This document shows positions 10,701 through 22,010 of a DNA stretch of 64,000 nucleotides, piece by piece. Source of the stretch: Onthophagus taurus (taxonomy: Eukaryota; Arthropoda; Insecta; Coleoptera; Scarabaeidae); contig NW_027248939.1 in the NCBI RefSeq assembly GCF_036711975.1, positions 62,001-126,000 of the forward strand, written 5' to 3'. Numbering within the stretch: the first letter of the stretch is position 1; each line of letters opens with the position of its first letter. Position numbers and translations under genes: made by a program. A model generated the notes under the pieces. The model had not been told where the DNA came from and did no database searches. It saw only the letters and a list, made by a program, of their open reading frames with translations.

Positions 10701-13700
10701 TTTAGTTGAGTATTGCTGACGTAGCTATCTGCATTCATAGTCATTCTTAGAATCTTGTTAAGCGTTCGTTGTTGTTGGTTTAATCCACTTTTGCTGGCTA
10801 TGTTCCATATTGCTCCCCCGTAGGTGGCCGCTGGTAGGATGATTGCCAGAGCCACGACGTTGTCGGGCAACTCATTGGTGGCTCGTCGCCTTACGGTAGA
10901 GACTCGGGCCACATGGACCACATCACGCCACATATAGTATACCACGCCACTGGTTGAGTTTTAGTCGGACAATCGGCCAAACACGTATTGAACGCTGCAC
11001 CGCAGAGAACCCCCCAAATTTTACATAGGCCAGCTTTCAACCAGTATTGTTACGTTGCGGCACATCGATGTGCTCGATAGAAGCATGTTACTACTACGCT
11101 ATAACCCGTTCACTGCTCTATACAGATGGTGACATCAATAGCCCGAAACATCGCGGCTCTGATGATTGCTTTGAAAATATTTATTCTGTTCTCTATGTTA
11201 AATTTACTGCATCTGTTAATGATTGGGTAGAGTTGTGCTGCTAATCCTCTTACTTTTTTTGTTTCTTTTATGTGTTTAAGTTTATTTTTTCGTCTAGTAT
11301 GATGCCTAGATATTTAGCATGCCTTTTCCACTCTCTTTCTTTTCCGTTTATTTCGATTTTTCGGGGTTGGGTTTCTTTTGGTGACCTTGTATGAACATGA
11401 CATGTATTCATGTATTTCATGATGGTATCAGTGGCTTCTTGTAGTCGGTTTTTAATGAATGATTTCATCCTGGCCGTGGTGTATATTACGGTATCGTCTG
11501 CAAACGGTATTGGTCGGCGTTGGAATATCCGAAATATAGATGTTGAATAGCGTTGGGCCCAGGACGGAGCCTTGTGGGCCTCTACTTCTGTTCCTTCCGA
11601 AATTGCATTCTCTATTTTCACGTGGAATTTTCTGTTTTGAAGGTATGACCTTATGATTTTAGTTAGTCTTGGTGGTATGTTTGCTTTCTTTATTTTATAG
11701 ATTAGGCCTGCGTGCCAGACTTTATCAAAAGCTTTCTCAATATCCAGAAAGATCGCTCCAGTGTGTTTGCTGACATTCATTCTGTCTATTACATGTTCGG
11801 TCAGCCGGATGACCTGTTGTTCGGTGGAATGTTCATTTCTGAATCCAAACTGGTGGTTTGGGATTACATTGTTGTCTTTGGTGGCAGTTTTAAGTCTGCT
11901 GAGCAATATCTTCTCGATGACTTTACTGATTGCTGGTAGAAGCCTAATAGAAGGCTGAAAGATTGCTGGTAGAAGGCTGTCTGTAGGAGGTTAGTTGGTC
12001 TTTTGGCTTGTTTATTTGTGTATCACTCTTGTGATTGCTTTTTTCCATGTTTGTGGAAAATATCCAAGTTCTATTATTGCGTTGGCTATCGTTTTTATTT
12101 CGTCTATGCTGTGAGGTGGCAGTTGCTTTAGTGCCTCGTTTGTTATGCCTTCAATGCCAGATGCTTGTCTGTTTTTTAGATTTTTGATTATTTGTTGTAA
12201 ATATTTCTTCTGTTCCGACAGGTTCGATTGTTTGATCCGTGTCGTTTTCGTGTTCAGTGGTCATTGCTTCTATGTAGTCGTAGAAGTCTTGATTCTTTAC
12301 CTGCGTCACGATGTGGTTCGGGCTGAATTGTTTTTTGAAAGCAAAGATATTTGCTTTCTTTTCGTCTGTCGTTGCAATTTTGTTTTCGGTTTTTAGTTGT
12401 GGGATCGTCTGTTTGTTCCTTTTCCCAGTTAGTGCTGCTGTCATCTTCCAAAGTGATTGGTTCTCCGTTGTTAGCTCTTTTATTTCCTTGCACCACTTTT
12501 CTTGGTTTATTTTGTCAATGCTTTTGTGAATTTCCGTAATGATTCTATTAAGTTTATTCTTGGTGTTTGGGTCTCTTGTTCTTACGTATTCTTTTATGAG
12601 TTTTTTCTTTTCCGCAAATTTCTGTTTTAATTCAGCTGAGAGTTGAGTTTTGCATGGATTTATTGTCCTGGTTGTTGTTGATACTGTTAGGGCATCTACT
12701 ATCCTTTTTTCAAGGCTTGTTATTGCTGTTTCTAAGCTTAGTGTTGAATTGATCTGCGTCTTCTTAATTTTTATTGTTTCTTTAAACTTCTTCCAGTCGG
12801 TGGTTTTGATTAGTTGTTTTTGAATTTCTGGTTGGATTTCTATTTCCATATCTACTGGGTAGTGGTCTGAGGAGAGCTCATTTATTGTCTTGATTGTTAT
12901 TCTATTATTTAAGTTTTTAATGATGGTTATGTCGAGGACATCACCCGAACTGTTTGCTGTGCGAATATGAGTTGGCTCTTCTGGGCCGATGACCAGTAGG
13001 TCTACTTCCCCGGCAAGGTTTTTTAATCTTATGGCGTGTGTGTTTGTGACGCTGCTGTTCCAGTCCGGGTGCTTGGAGTTCAGATCACCAGCTATGATTG
13101 TCGCTTTGTTTGGGCAAAGTATTCTTTTAAATTCTTCTACTAGTTTTTCTGATGGTACGCTGCAAACATGTTAATATCTCCTTTCTTGGTATTAACTTTG
13201 ATGCCGTTTACGTTGAGGTGTGTGATGTTCGGGATTGGGAGTTCTTCGTGTTTGATTTGATTTAAGACGATGACTGCTGTGCCTCTTCCTTTTCTTCCGT
13301 CAGGTCGATCCCTTCGATAGAGTTTGTAGTTTTGTATGTTGAATCGGTTGCAAGGCTTCAGTGATGTCTCGGAGACCAGTAATATGTCAATTTTGTGTTC
13401 TTCCAGGAAGAGAGTCGTTTCGTTTTTTTTCAGACTCATGCTGTTTGCGTTCCAGAATGCTATTTTTAAAGATTCTATATATTTGTTGTCTCTCATTAAT
13501 GGTTGAATATTTAAATTATTTTCTTTGTCTTTACGGGGAATGTTTTCATTTGTTTTTCTGTAGGATTTGTAAAGACAAATTCAGCGTACATCTCGCCCAG
13601 TGTTCTTTTAAGTTCGTCTGTGATATTGTTTGTGTTGTTGTCGTTGTGTTCTTTGTCATCGTTTGTTTCAGTTTCTTTTCGTTTCGTATTTTCATCATTT

Positions 13701-16700
13701 CTTTCGTTATGGAGCACTTCCTTTCTACGGGCCTCCTCTCTCTTGTTCCAGAAGTTGTTCTCTGGCTTGTGCGTGTTGACAGTTTTTTAAGTTTGGGATG
13801 TTTGGATTTTTTGCATATCGTATAGAAGTGGATAGATGTTCATCGCCGCAGTTGGCGAATCGCGGAGCACTAGTTTTGGGTTTGGTGCAGTCCTTCGTCA
13901 TATGGCTTTGACCACACTTCATGCACTTGAATTCGCCGTTGCAGTTTTTCTGTGCGTGTCCAAAAACTTGACACCAATGGCACCGTATGATCTCTGTTTT
14001 TGTTCGTAACAATTCTACATTGACTGCCATTCCGCATACCTTAGTGATGTTGTAGATAGAGCGGTACTCTTTGTTTATTTCGACAAGAATCATTGGCGCT
14101 GGTTTACCCTGTTTGCCATTCATGCGGGTAACTTTTGTTATTGGGTATCCTTGTGCCATTAGGTCTATTTCTGCTTCCTCTAGGGTAGTGTCGTGCATGA
14201 CTCCCCTAATTACTATCTTCACCTTTTTTTCTGACCTTAAGTCGTATGTGTAGAACTGAATTTGCTCATCTTCTAATAGTTTTTTGAGCTGTCTGTAATC
14301 ATCGTCGGTTGTGGGTTCTATGTTTATTCCCTGTGCGACCAGTTTTGCTTTTACGTAGTTTATTTTCTTGTTATTCTCTCTCTCGGTTTCTTTATTGCGA
14401 CGGCTGTTGCCAATTTTTTTTTCTGTTTGTTGTGTCGGTTCTAGTTTATTTTTTGGCCTCTGCTCTCTTTGTTCGTTTTCTGCCTCTTCCTCGTCGTGTC
14501 CTTCTTCTTCCATGTTGTCTTCTTCGTGGTCGCCCAGTTGGGAATATCTGTTGCTTGTTTCGATTTCTAGATCTTCTTGTAGTATATTTCGTTTTTTCTT
14601 GCTTATCGCTGGGCAAAACCCCTCATCTTCGTTTTTGGTTTTTCTTCTCTCTTGAAGTAACATCGCGATGGTCCTTAAAAGGTCCTCCAAGGTTTTATTG
14701 CCAAGCTCTTGGATATCGTTGATGTTCATTTTTACTGACGCCGACTCGATGACGACGACTCGCTATTATCTTACTGACGATGTTTGACCTGAATCGACTT
14801 GACACCGATGATTGATGATGACGTCCCCTTGTTTTATGCCTTTATTTATATCTTGACTTTTTTCTTTGACTTTTAAAAACGGTAAATCTGTCAACATTGC
14901 GAACGTTGACAGGTAACTAGTTAAACTTGGAATCTCCGTATCCCAAATTTCTTACTGATACATTATAGTATTTGTTTCTAACTGTTTCTTTTCTACTAAG
15001 TACTCGTTACTTTGAACTACGGTTCCGGTCTTGGTTAGTTACTTTGAACCGTAGTTCAAAGTAACGAGTAACGTCGTAACGTTACGCTCTGTCCTATAGT
15101 CTCGCTGTCTTATTTCCCTGATTCCTCACTTCATCCATCAGCAGCCTGCTGCTGGATGTTTTCACCCCGAAACAGTTATACGTCATTACTTTTTTAAACT
15201 AATTTGCTTCTATGGGGTCTTTAGCAATTACCATCGATTGGGTCTTCTCGCACGCTATTTTCATCCTTTCTAAAAGTGACTTATGACAATATGACTTCTC
15301 TGGTCATTTTGTGGTGGTAGTGGCTGCTTCTGGAAAGTATCTTCGTGTTATCAAAATCTGTTTTGTGGTATCGTTTCGTATGGAAATGTTCTGTAACTGC
15401 TGACTACTCTGTTTTCCTAATCTGTTGTCTCTTTATAGTATTTCCTACACTTGCATGACAGTTATAGTCTTATAGATTTTTCACTTTAAAGATGAAAATT
15501 ATGGCAATTATAGTTTCTGTACTTTATCACTGGTTTATTAATTATAAAAATTCTGCTTTACATGTTTCGACTATGAGTCATCATCAGAAGCGTCGTCTTT
15601 AAAAATTGGCGTTTAAACAAGCTCGTACTTTTAACATTTTCAAAAATTTACATCGCTATTTATAGATGGTGTTATATAAAAAATCATCTTGATCATATTA
15701 TAGATTTTTGGCAAACCATAAATTGGTGTTATTGGTGGATCTATAAACCAGCCTGGATCCGCAACAAATTTTTATGTTTCATAACAAGTGCTTTTTTTAC
15801 GCCGTAAGTTTATTGCGCTCACGCTCAACCACCTCTTCTTCGGAGGGGCATTTCTCCCGCTTTCATTAGTCCTGACCCAGTGTGGGGTTTTCTCACATAT
15901 TATAAATAATATAACCAGTATTTTTAGAAATTGATTTTGTATTTGTAAAATGAAAAATTGACTTCCTTTGGCTGAAGTCTATTGAATAATAATAATAAAT
16001 GAATTTATACATAGTAACGTAAAACAACAATAACCGATTTCTTGATTTTTGAAAAGTAATTAAAATCAATATGGCAGGGAATATGCGCAACGCCACACCC
16101 TGCTTTCTACCGGGGTTGGTTGCTGTAATCTTGTGCAAGATTGGTCAGGTTGCCAGAGAGCACCAACTAGGCGGTGAGAGTCGGGATTGGATAGGAGAGC
16201 CTTGACATCAATTGGGTACGATGTCATGTATTACGCATCACTACCGCTTTACATCCCAATTTTAACTTAAATCTTCAAAAACCTCATAAAGATAAAACAG
16301 GAACAAGGGCGCTCCAGAATATCTTGTAATTTCACCTCAGCATATATTTCCCATATCCTATCCCATATCCAGATTTCGGATAATATTTTAATAATTGAAC
16401 AAGTGGAAGGGAAATCTTTTTTCTACTCTAGCATATTTTAACAAAGAACTGTGTTATAGTCCTTACCACGAGAAACGCGAATGAGTCATTGCTTGAAACT
16501 ATGCGAAATAAGACATGGACGTAGGACTTAGATTACAGCACTTTTTTAAGAATGGGCAACCAAATACACGTAGAGTGTATGTTATAGTGATAATGTAAAT
16601 TTAGATGTTACAGATATCAACAAAGTTGCGCCCTTTATATCCACTACTATAGCCGAAATGCAGAATTACCCATAAATGATTCAAATTAAACTTAGCAAGG

Positions 16701-18172
16701 AATTTCCTTAGTAGTGGCGGGTCGGAATTATACACCCGATTTACAAAAAAGGAGAAAGAAAATCTCTTTCAGAGGAGAGCGTCAACTTTTCACCTGTATT
16801 ACGGATAATAAGAGACTAATTGAGAGACTAAGATATTACAGTGATTGAGAACTTCCCTAAAGACAAAAATTCACGAATAGGCTACGACAAACCCAACACA
16901 AAGTCATAATTTTTATGCACATATATTTAAAATAATATTAGAAATTAAACAAAAAATGTTTTTAGATTATTAGGACCCCATCCCAATACTTACACTTTCA
17001 CCAAAAGGCTTACCGAACTTATCGCGAAAGATATGGGTGATAAAATTCCCATTATCATAACAAGACCATCTATTGGTAAGGGTACAACGTTTCATTAAAG
17101 CATAAACGAGAATCTTGGAATACAAACTTTATAAGGGAAAAACACAAAGATTGTTATTCCAAAAATTCCGTTTCGTTTCACACTAATAATGTATCATTCA
17201 AATGATATTAAAAAAATCCGTTTTAGTTATGCCTTCACTAAGAGAACCTATTGCTGGTTGGGTAGATAGTTTTAATGGACCAGTAAGCTTATTTTACGCA
17301 TTTGGAAAAGGAATTTTAAGAATAGGGCTAATTGATGACAAAAGTGTTCCACAAATGATACCGGTTGATGTTGCTATAAATACTTTAATTGTTAGCGGAT
17401 ACGAACGGGCTACAAACGTGTAAGATATATTTAAAAAATAATGAATCTATCTACTGTATATTTTATACAGATATTCCCCAAGTGTGCTTAACGTAACTAT
17501 CGGTAACGTTACTACCCCAACTTGGAGCGATTACTTCACTAGGTGTGAAGATTATAACTGGGAACATCCATTTAAATTAGTTTTATGGTACCCCAAAGTC
17601 ACTTATACAAAGTCTTATTATCTATACATGATCCATATGATTCTTTTTCATATCATTCCAGCGCTGGTCATTGATTTTATAATGATTATTTTTTTGCAGA
17701 AACCTTTGTAAGTATCTATAAAATAAATATAGATAAACATCATTGTAAGATAAATTATTTTTTATGAATTAAAGCTTGACTGCCATTCAGAAACGATTGC
17801 TACAGACTTTTAATGTTTTGCAACACTTTACGCTAAATAAATGGTCGTTTGATAACACCAATTGTATACAATTAAACGAAAAACTTGACGATAATGATAA
17901 GAAGATGTTTCCTATGCTTGCTCATTTACAAGGAATAGAATTTGAAAATTACAATATTAATAATTGTAAGACATCGGCCAAATACTTATTTAAGGAACAT
18001 TCAGAAAATTATTCTATTTACAAACTCCGTAATAAAATGTAAGTTGAGAAGAATTAAATTATGAATAACTTTTTAATGGACATTTTTTTTCAGATTGTAT
18101 CTATTAGATCTGTTGATTAAGCTGTGTTTTATTTATGTTGTGTTAAGGTGGGTTCTAGGAAAATATTTTTAG
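7723..18172 (+). CDS. Fatty acyl-CoA reductase (eight exons)
   Basis: The enzyme reduces fatty acyl-CoA to fatty alcohol with NADPH, in insects feeding cuticular wax, pheromone or ether-lipid synthesis. Exons: 7723-7911, 7965-8210, 8267-8412, 16966-17075, 17227-17419, 17471-17707, 17775-18038, 18094-18172. All introns are GT-AG and the phases add up to 1464 nt (487 residues), close to the usual length of about 500. The NAD(P)-binding loop TGATGYMG is near residue 15. The catalytic YxxxK lies in NTYTFTK at the start of exon 4, SLREPIAGWVD is in exon 5, and exon 7 carries the C-terminal FAR_C domain. A hydrophobic stretch at the end of exon 6 and a short hydrophobic tail in exon 8 suggest membrane association. 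The frame is intact despite the 8.55-kb third intron. Which paralogue this is cannot be told from the sequence. Confidence 0.93.
8618..9086. mobile_element. hAT-type MITE (469 bp)
   Basis: The termini are TAGTGATGGGA and its complement TCCCATCACTA. The 8-bp target duplication GAAATCAT is perfect at 8610-8617 and 9087-9094. The inside repeats the motif AAAATACCG several times in both orientations and has no coding capacity. An 8-bp duplication points to the hAT superfamily. Confidence 0.85.
9095..9465. other. Intronic spacer
   Basis: It is AT-rich. A short open stretch at about 9112-9234 (plus) encodes a charged peptide ending DLKECEEEN, which might be a protein remnant, but no family is recognised. 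Confidence 0.4.
9466..10091 (-). pseudogene. RTE/CR1-like non-LTR retrotransposon, C-terminal remnant
   Basis: Minus-strand fragments read VYKTIIRPIRCYG near 9910, then a basic tail KRPRRMSRKRWE and finally GKTQFGLWRLW. This order (end of the RT thumb region, basic linker, conserved Trp-rich end) is typical of the 3' end of RTE-like ORF2 proteins in arthropods. The two parts are in different frames, so the copy is dead. The 5' end was not found. Confidence 0.6.
10362..13496 (-). pseudogene. ORF2 endonuclease-reverse transcriptase of the Jockey-like element, broken
   Basis: The N-terminal apurinic-type endonuclease begins near 13496 (AFWNANSMSLKKNE, then LLVSETSLKP). Its middle part, including GDLNSKHPDWN, lies near 13060-13100 in another frame. 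The linker and RT N-terminus are at 12151-12849. RT blocks follow at 11268-11906: NHQFGFRNEHSTEQQ, AIFLDIEKAFDKVWH and the catalytic FADDTVIY. A C-terminal part lies at 10643-10945 and the charged tail at 10362-10556. The frame changes at least five times, and about 100 residues round the RT palm (the PQGS region) are scrambled. Confidence 0.8.
13725..14729 (-). CDS. ORF1 Gag-like nucleic-acid-binding protein of the Jockey-like element
   Basis: The frame of 334 residues begins MNINDIQELGNKTLED. It has a charged Glu/Lys-rich first half, then a domain around residues 150-240 like the pre-C2HC region of Jockey Gag proteins. CCHC knuckles follow: CHWCQVFGHAQKNC near 250 and CMKCGQSHMTKDC near 270. 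A third knuckle is damaged (ANCGDEHLSTS lacks its first Cys). Such proteins bind the element's RNA and escort it to the nucleus. The frame is open, but the damaged knuckle and broken ORF2 suggest it is no longer selected. Confidence 0.8.
   Translation of the reverse strand: MNINDIQELGNKTLEDLLRTIAMLLQERRKTKNEDEGFCPAISKKKRNILQEDLEIETSNRYSQLGDHEEDNMEEEGHDEEEAENEQREQRPKNKLEPTQQTEKKIGNSRRNKETERENNKKINYVKAKLVAQGINIEPTTDDDYRQLKKLLEDEQIQFYTYDLRSEKKVKIVIRGVMHDTTLEEAEIDLMAQGYPITKVTRMNGKQGKPAPMILVEINKEYRSIYNITKVCGMAVNVELLRTKTEIIRCHWCQVFGHAQKNCNGEFKCMKCGQSHMTKDCTKPKTSAPRFANCGDEHLSTSIRYAKNPNIPNLKNCQHAQAREQLLEQERGGP
15001..15070. repeat. Perfect 25-bp inverted repeat with 20-bp loop
   Basis: Bases 15001-15025 are exactly complementary to 15046-15070. 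The loop itself begins a partial third copy of the arm (GTTACTTTGAAC). It lies in intron 3, just 5' of the Jockey-like element. Confidence 0.85.
15500..15660 (-). mobile_element. Penelope-like 3'-end remnant carrying a hammerhead motif
   Basis: Only the ribozyme-bearing piece is recognised; no coding part remains nearby. Limits are approximate. Confidence 0.5.
15556..15592 (-). ncRNA. Hammerhead ribozyme motif, type I, core intact
   Basis: On the minus strand the order is stem I GCTT, core CTGATGA, one extra T, stem II GACT/AGTC with loop CAT, core GAA, stem III ACATGT, cleavage-site A and stem I AAGC. Stem I and stem II pair fully. Hammerheads of this minimal type are known in Penelope-like elements. 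The unpaired base between the core and stem II is not in the textbook consensus but recurs in all copies in this window. Confidence 0.75.
15660..16960. other. Rest of reductase intron 3
   Basis: No gene or classifiable repeat was recognised here. Confidence 0.5.
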
Positions 18173-18293
18173 TTATAGAAAATGAAATGTTAACATAAAA
18201 CATTACCCTTAAATTACTAATTACGTCTATTAAATCGATTTTATTAATCTCGTTCGTCATAATTATTATACCTTCAAAAAAGTCATTAACACT

Positions 18294-18545
18294 ACCTGGA
18301 GATTGTAGATGGATCAAAGCAAAAACCATTGACGCATATTTTATCATGTAACACAGCAAAGGAAATGTGGACAAAACTAAAAACCGTGTATGACACCTCC
18401 TACAGCAAAGATTCTTCATACTCGAATTCGACAGCACGGTGAGTACGTTTATGTCAAAAGTAGAAGATATAAACACAAAATTAAAAACCGTGGGCGAAGA
18501 ACTTCCAGAAAAAATGATAATGACCAAAATTCTTATGACAATACG
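18294..18545 (+). pseudogene. Copia gag (UBN2-type) fragment
   Basis: The plus strand reads GSKQKPLTHILSCNTAKEMW followed by KLKTVYDTSYS. A frame change then leads to FMSKVEDINTKLKTVGEELP. This is the UBN2 domain of Copia Gag polyproteins. It lies 120 bases past the reductase stop codon and is an isolated scrap. Confidence 0.65.
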
Positions 18546-19034
18546 GTAGGATTAGTGGGTGAGGCGATCAGACACAAAAAGTAACTAACTTATTACTTGC
18601 AATATTTCGAAACTTTATTGTTTCTTCTACAGGCAATTACTAGAAAAAACCACCGAAGTTACTAACATGAAAAAACAACTTTTAAATTTACTTACATCAT
18701 ACTTAAATTAAATCGGTTTAGTTGAAGTCCATCAAAACAATTCTTGACTACTCATTAAGACCAAAAAAGCCACAATCATTTGATCATTACAAAATGGGTG
18801 AAAGTTAAGAACTTAAAACGTGTATGAAACGATAAATGCGTCGAGAAACAATTTTTTTGAACCGGTTAAACAACTTTGCGTCTGCGCATCATCCACCAAT
18901 CCCAAACGTCTAACGCGGATGAACAAAAATAAACAAAAACCGCCAATTTTTAAATTTGAACTTAACAAAACAAAAAGAAAAAAAAATTTAATAACTTAAA
19001 ACAAACAAATTAAAATTGAAAGTCAAATTATAAA
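18546..19034. other. Spacer, probably 3' flank of the Penelope fragment
   Basis: It is AT-rich and non-coding. No hammerhead core was found, unlike the 3' regions of three other Penelope copies in the window. Confidence 0.4.
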
Positions 19035-19433
19035 TTAAAATGTTAGTGAATCGTTATCTGTAGGATTTACATTAATCTCCTTTCTGGTTTTATCCCAGTG
19101 AAATAAAAAAGAGTAAATGTTACTTAAATTACTGGTATCCGTCTTAAAATTAACCGTATTATCACTCAAATTGATTTGATACATTTCCAAAAATAATCTA
19201 CTATAGTAATTCGCATCACTGTCAAGAATGACAGGGTTTTCACAGTCAAAATTATGATTACAAGTAACCATATGATTAGCTAAGGCACATTGAGTTTTTT
19301 TAGTGTTAAAATCGCTTTTATGCGAGCTAATACGTCTCTTCAACCATTGACCAATAACACCAATATAACAACCGGTACAATCTTTACAATCAATCTGATA
19401 GATGACATTCGATTTGCAAAGCAAAGGGTCGGA
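19035..19433 (-). pseudogene. Penelope-like element, GIY-YIG endonuclease part (downstream of split)
   Basis: The minus strand encodes SNVIYQIDCKDCTGCYIGV followed by GQWLKRRISSHK, the GIY-YIG nuclease signature with its Cys pair, and then a C-terminal tail. The reading frame is cut at 19433 by the foldback transposon and continues at 22143. The two halves share the 9-bp duplication AGGGTCGGA. Confidence 0.8.
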
Positions 19434-19559
19434 ATGTGGCTGAAGTTAGATTCACTCGCCAGACACAGATTCGAATATTTACAGTCGATCAAACAAGTAG
19501 TGGTCCTAAAATTTTATTTCAAATATGAACTTTTCTCACCACTTGGGAGCGTTTCACTC

Positions 19560-20115
19560 TAAAATCACGCTAAGTACTTAAGTTGAACCCTCTAGAACCC
19601 CCGTATCTAGAGATGGGGATGCTGGAGGAGGGTTTAATTTCTGATAATTTTGTAGAGTAATTTTAGGATTTTTTTTCTCATCCCCCGGGGGGTGCTTCAC
19701 TTTGCAACTACGCTAAATAATTAAGTCAAACCCTCTAGAACCCCCGTGCAAGATCAGAACCCCCAAATTTATAGATGGAGATGCAGGGTGAGGGTTTAAT
19801 TTTTGTTAATTTTGTAGGGTAACTTTAGGATTTTTTTTCTCATCCCCCGCGGAGTGCTTCACTTTGCAACCATGCTAAATAATTAAGTCGAACCCTCTAG
19901 AACCCCCGTGCACGATCAGAACCCACGAATTTAGAGATGGGGATGCAGGATGAGGGTTTAATTTTTGTTAATTTTGTAGGGTAACTTTAGGATTTTTTTT
20001 CTCATCCCCCGTGGAGTGCTTCACTTTGCAACCACGCTAAATAATTAAGTCGAATCCTCTAGAACCCCCCGAGTATGATCAGAACCCCCGAATCTAGAGA
20101 TGAGGATGCAGGGAG
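19560..20115. repeat. Left-arm tandem repeats (about 3.5 units)
   Basis: The landmark CTCTAGAACCCCCG recurs near 19590, 19733, 19896 and 20057, giving spacings of 144, 162 and 161 bp. Each unit contains an ATCCCC-type G/C-rich block and the tract GGATTTTTTTTCTCATC. Confidence 0.85.
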
Positions 20116-20120
20116 AGCAA

Positions 20121-20850
20121 AAAAGACACTGCTGATAGGTGGCTATCAGATTCCTGTATTGATGCCTTCGCGTTTGCATATTTGCAAAATTTTGCTGATA
20201 TATATTATGTTGACACAGTCTCAACACAGTTTATGTTTTCAAACAATACCTCTCTGAAGCTATAAATTTATTCGGAATGCTTCAATAAGTACAGATACAT
20301 ATTAATTCCTTATAATATTAATTTTTCGCATTGGACTTTAATTGTTTTAAGTGTACCTAACCACTTAATATATTTTTTTGATCCAGGACACACAAATGCC
20401 CAATCCAAAATTTTTAAAATGGTAAAAAAGTTTTTTTTACTTTACAACAATTTCAACAATTCTGATAACCAAATTGACGTGGATGAATGGAAAATGGCAC
20501 CAAACTGTAAAAATCCCAAACAGTTGGATAGTGTAAACTGTGGCGTGTTTGTGACATTCTTTATTAACACCATAGGTGAAAGTGGAATCCATGATTTGTT
20601 TTTAAACCATAAAAACTTTGATCTCGAAAATCACAGAATTTTCCTTCAGAATTATTTATTGGAAAAATCTAGTGATATAAGGAAATATTGTCCTTGTTGT
20701 GGACTGTACAATGTATCAAAATACATTAACTGTAACCTGTGTCATCGTTGGTACCATTTCTACAATTGTTCCGATATTCCAAAAACCATTTCATTTGATG
20801 CTGCCTCCCATCCTTCCTTTCTTTTTAATTGTTTGTTTTGCCGAACATAG
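20121..20850 (+). pseudogene. Ulp1-like cysteine protease (C48) with C-terminal PHD finger, cargo of the foldback element
   Basis: The frame starts inside the element right after the arm repeats and reads RWLSDSCIDAFAF, then VDTVSTQFMF. An in-frame TAA follows at 20263. Further on come the catalytic-His segment SHWTLIVLS, the Asp in FFDPGH, and the Cys in SVNCGVFV, so the His-Asp-Cys order of SUMO-type proteases is complete. The C-terminus has CPCCG, CNLC, HRWYH, C and CLFC in PHD-finger order. One stop and the missing N-terminus make it a pseudogene. Ulp1 proteases are known cargo of Mutator-like and KDZ transposons; which one applies here is an inference. Confidence 0.75.
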
Positions 20851-21129
20851 TCGCATTCCAATATTAAAAACATATTTTAACTGTTATTAACTTATATTTG
20901 TATTTTTCTGTACCAGCAAGAATGTAAACGTTCAAAGTGTTACTTTTATTATTTGTTAATATATTAATTTGTTTATTTTATTATTTGTTAAGACATCATA
21001 CATTGTCAATGCTTTTAAATTTTAAATAAATCATTGTTTCAACGTTATGGTTGTTTCATCAATATTTTCTTTTATTTCCTAATAAATTAAAAATAAATCC
21101 TTACTTCGCCCTGAGAGTATAACAATACT

Positions 21130-22010
21130 TTGCAAAAATGTTGTTCGTGCACGGGCTTTATAGAGGATCCTTCCGAGTTATTTTACGTGGTTGCAGAGTG
21201 AAACACTCCACGGAGGATGAGAAAAAAAATTGTAAAGTTACTCTACAAAATTAACAAAAATTAAACCCTCACCCTGCATCCCCATCTCTAAATTCAGGGG
21301 TTCTGATCGTGCACGGGGGTTCTAGAGGGTTCGACTTAATTATTTAACGTGGTTGCAAAGTGAAGCACTCCACGGGGGATGAGAAAAAAAATCCTAAAGG
21401 TACCCTACAAAATTAACAAAAATTAAACCCTCACCCTGCATCCCCATCTCTAAATTCGGGGGTTTTGATCGTGCACGGGGGTTCTAGAGGGTTCGACTTA
21501 ATTATTTAGCGTAGTTGCAAAGTGAAGCACTCCACGGGGGATGAGAAAAAAAATCCTAAAGTTACCCTACAAAATTAACAAAAATTAAACCCTCACCCTG
21601 CATCCCCATCTCTAAATTCCTAGGTGCTGATCGTGCACGGGGGTTTTAGAGGGTTCGACTTAATTATTTAACGTGGTTGCAAAGTGAAGCACACCACGGG
21701 GGATGAGAAAAAAAATCCTAAAGTTACCCTACAAAATTAACAAAAATTAAACCCTCACCCTGCATCCCCATCTCTAAATTCGGAGGTGCTGATCGTGCAC
21801 GGGGGTTCTAGAGGGTTCGACTTAATTATTTAACGTGGTTGCAAAGTGAAGCACTCCACGGGGGATGAGAAAAAAAATCGTAAAGTTACTCTACAAAATT
21901 AACAAAAATTAAACCCTCACCCTGCATCCCCATCTCTAAATTCGGGGGTTCTGATCGTGCACGGGGGTTCTAGAGGGTTCAACTTAAGTACTTAGCGTGA
22001 TTTTAGAGTG
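21130..22010. repeat. Right-arm tandem repeats, inverted (about 5.3 units of 162 bp)
   Basis: The block CACGGGGGTT recurs at 162-bp steps (G runs at 21315, 21477, 21639, 21801, 21963), with a decayed unit near 21153. The units are nearly identical, so recent homogenisation is likely. The arm has more units than the left one. Confidence 0.9.

Larger units (their letters stand above)
10270..14890 (-). mobile_element. Jockey-clade non-LTR retrotransposon, degenerate
   Basis: Reading on the minus strand, a 5' region is followed by an ORF1 zinc-knuckle protein (13725-14729), an ORF2 endonuclease/RT in broken frames (10643-13496) and a charged tail (10362-10556). It lies antisense inside intron 3 of the reductase gene. 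The ends are approximate. No clear target duplication or poly(A) tail was identified. Confidence 0.8.
8413..16965 (+). other. Intron 3 of the reductase gene, filled with transposons
   Basis: The donor GTATGT follows codon phase 2 at 8412, and the acceptor TTTTTAG precedes exon 4. The intron holds a hAT MITE, an RTE-like fragment, a Jockey-like element, a perfect hairpin and a hammerhead ribozyme motif. Most recognisable retroelements lie antisense to the host gene. The other introns are 51-152 bp except intron 3. Confidence 0.85.

Noticed and set aside
19560..22010. CRISPR-like or satellite array
   Set aside because: Units are 162 bp without unique spacers, occur inverted at two ends and are bounded by a 9-bp duplication, so they are transposon arms.
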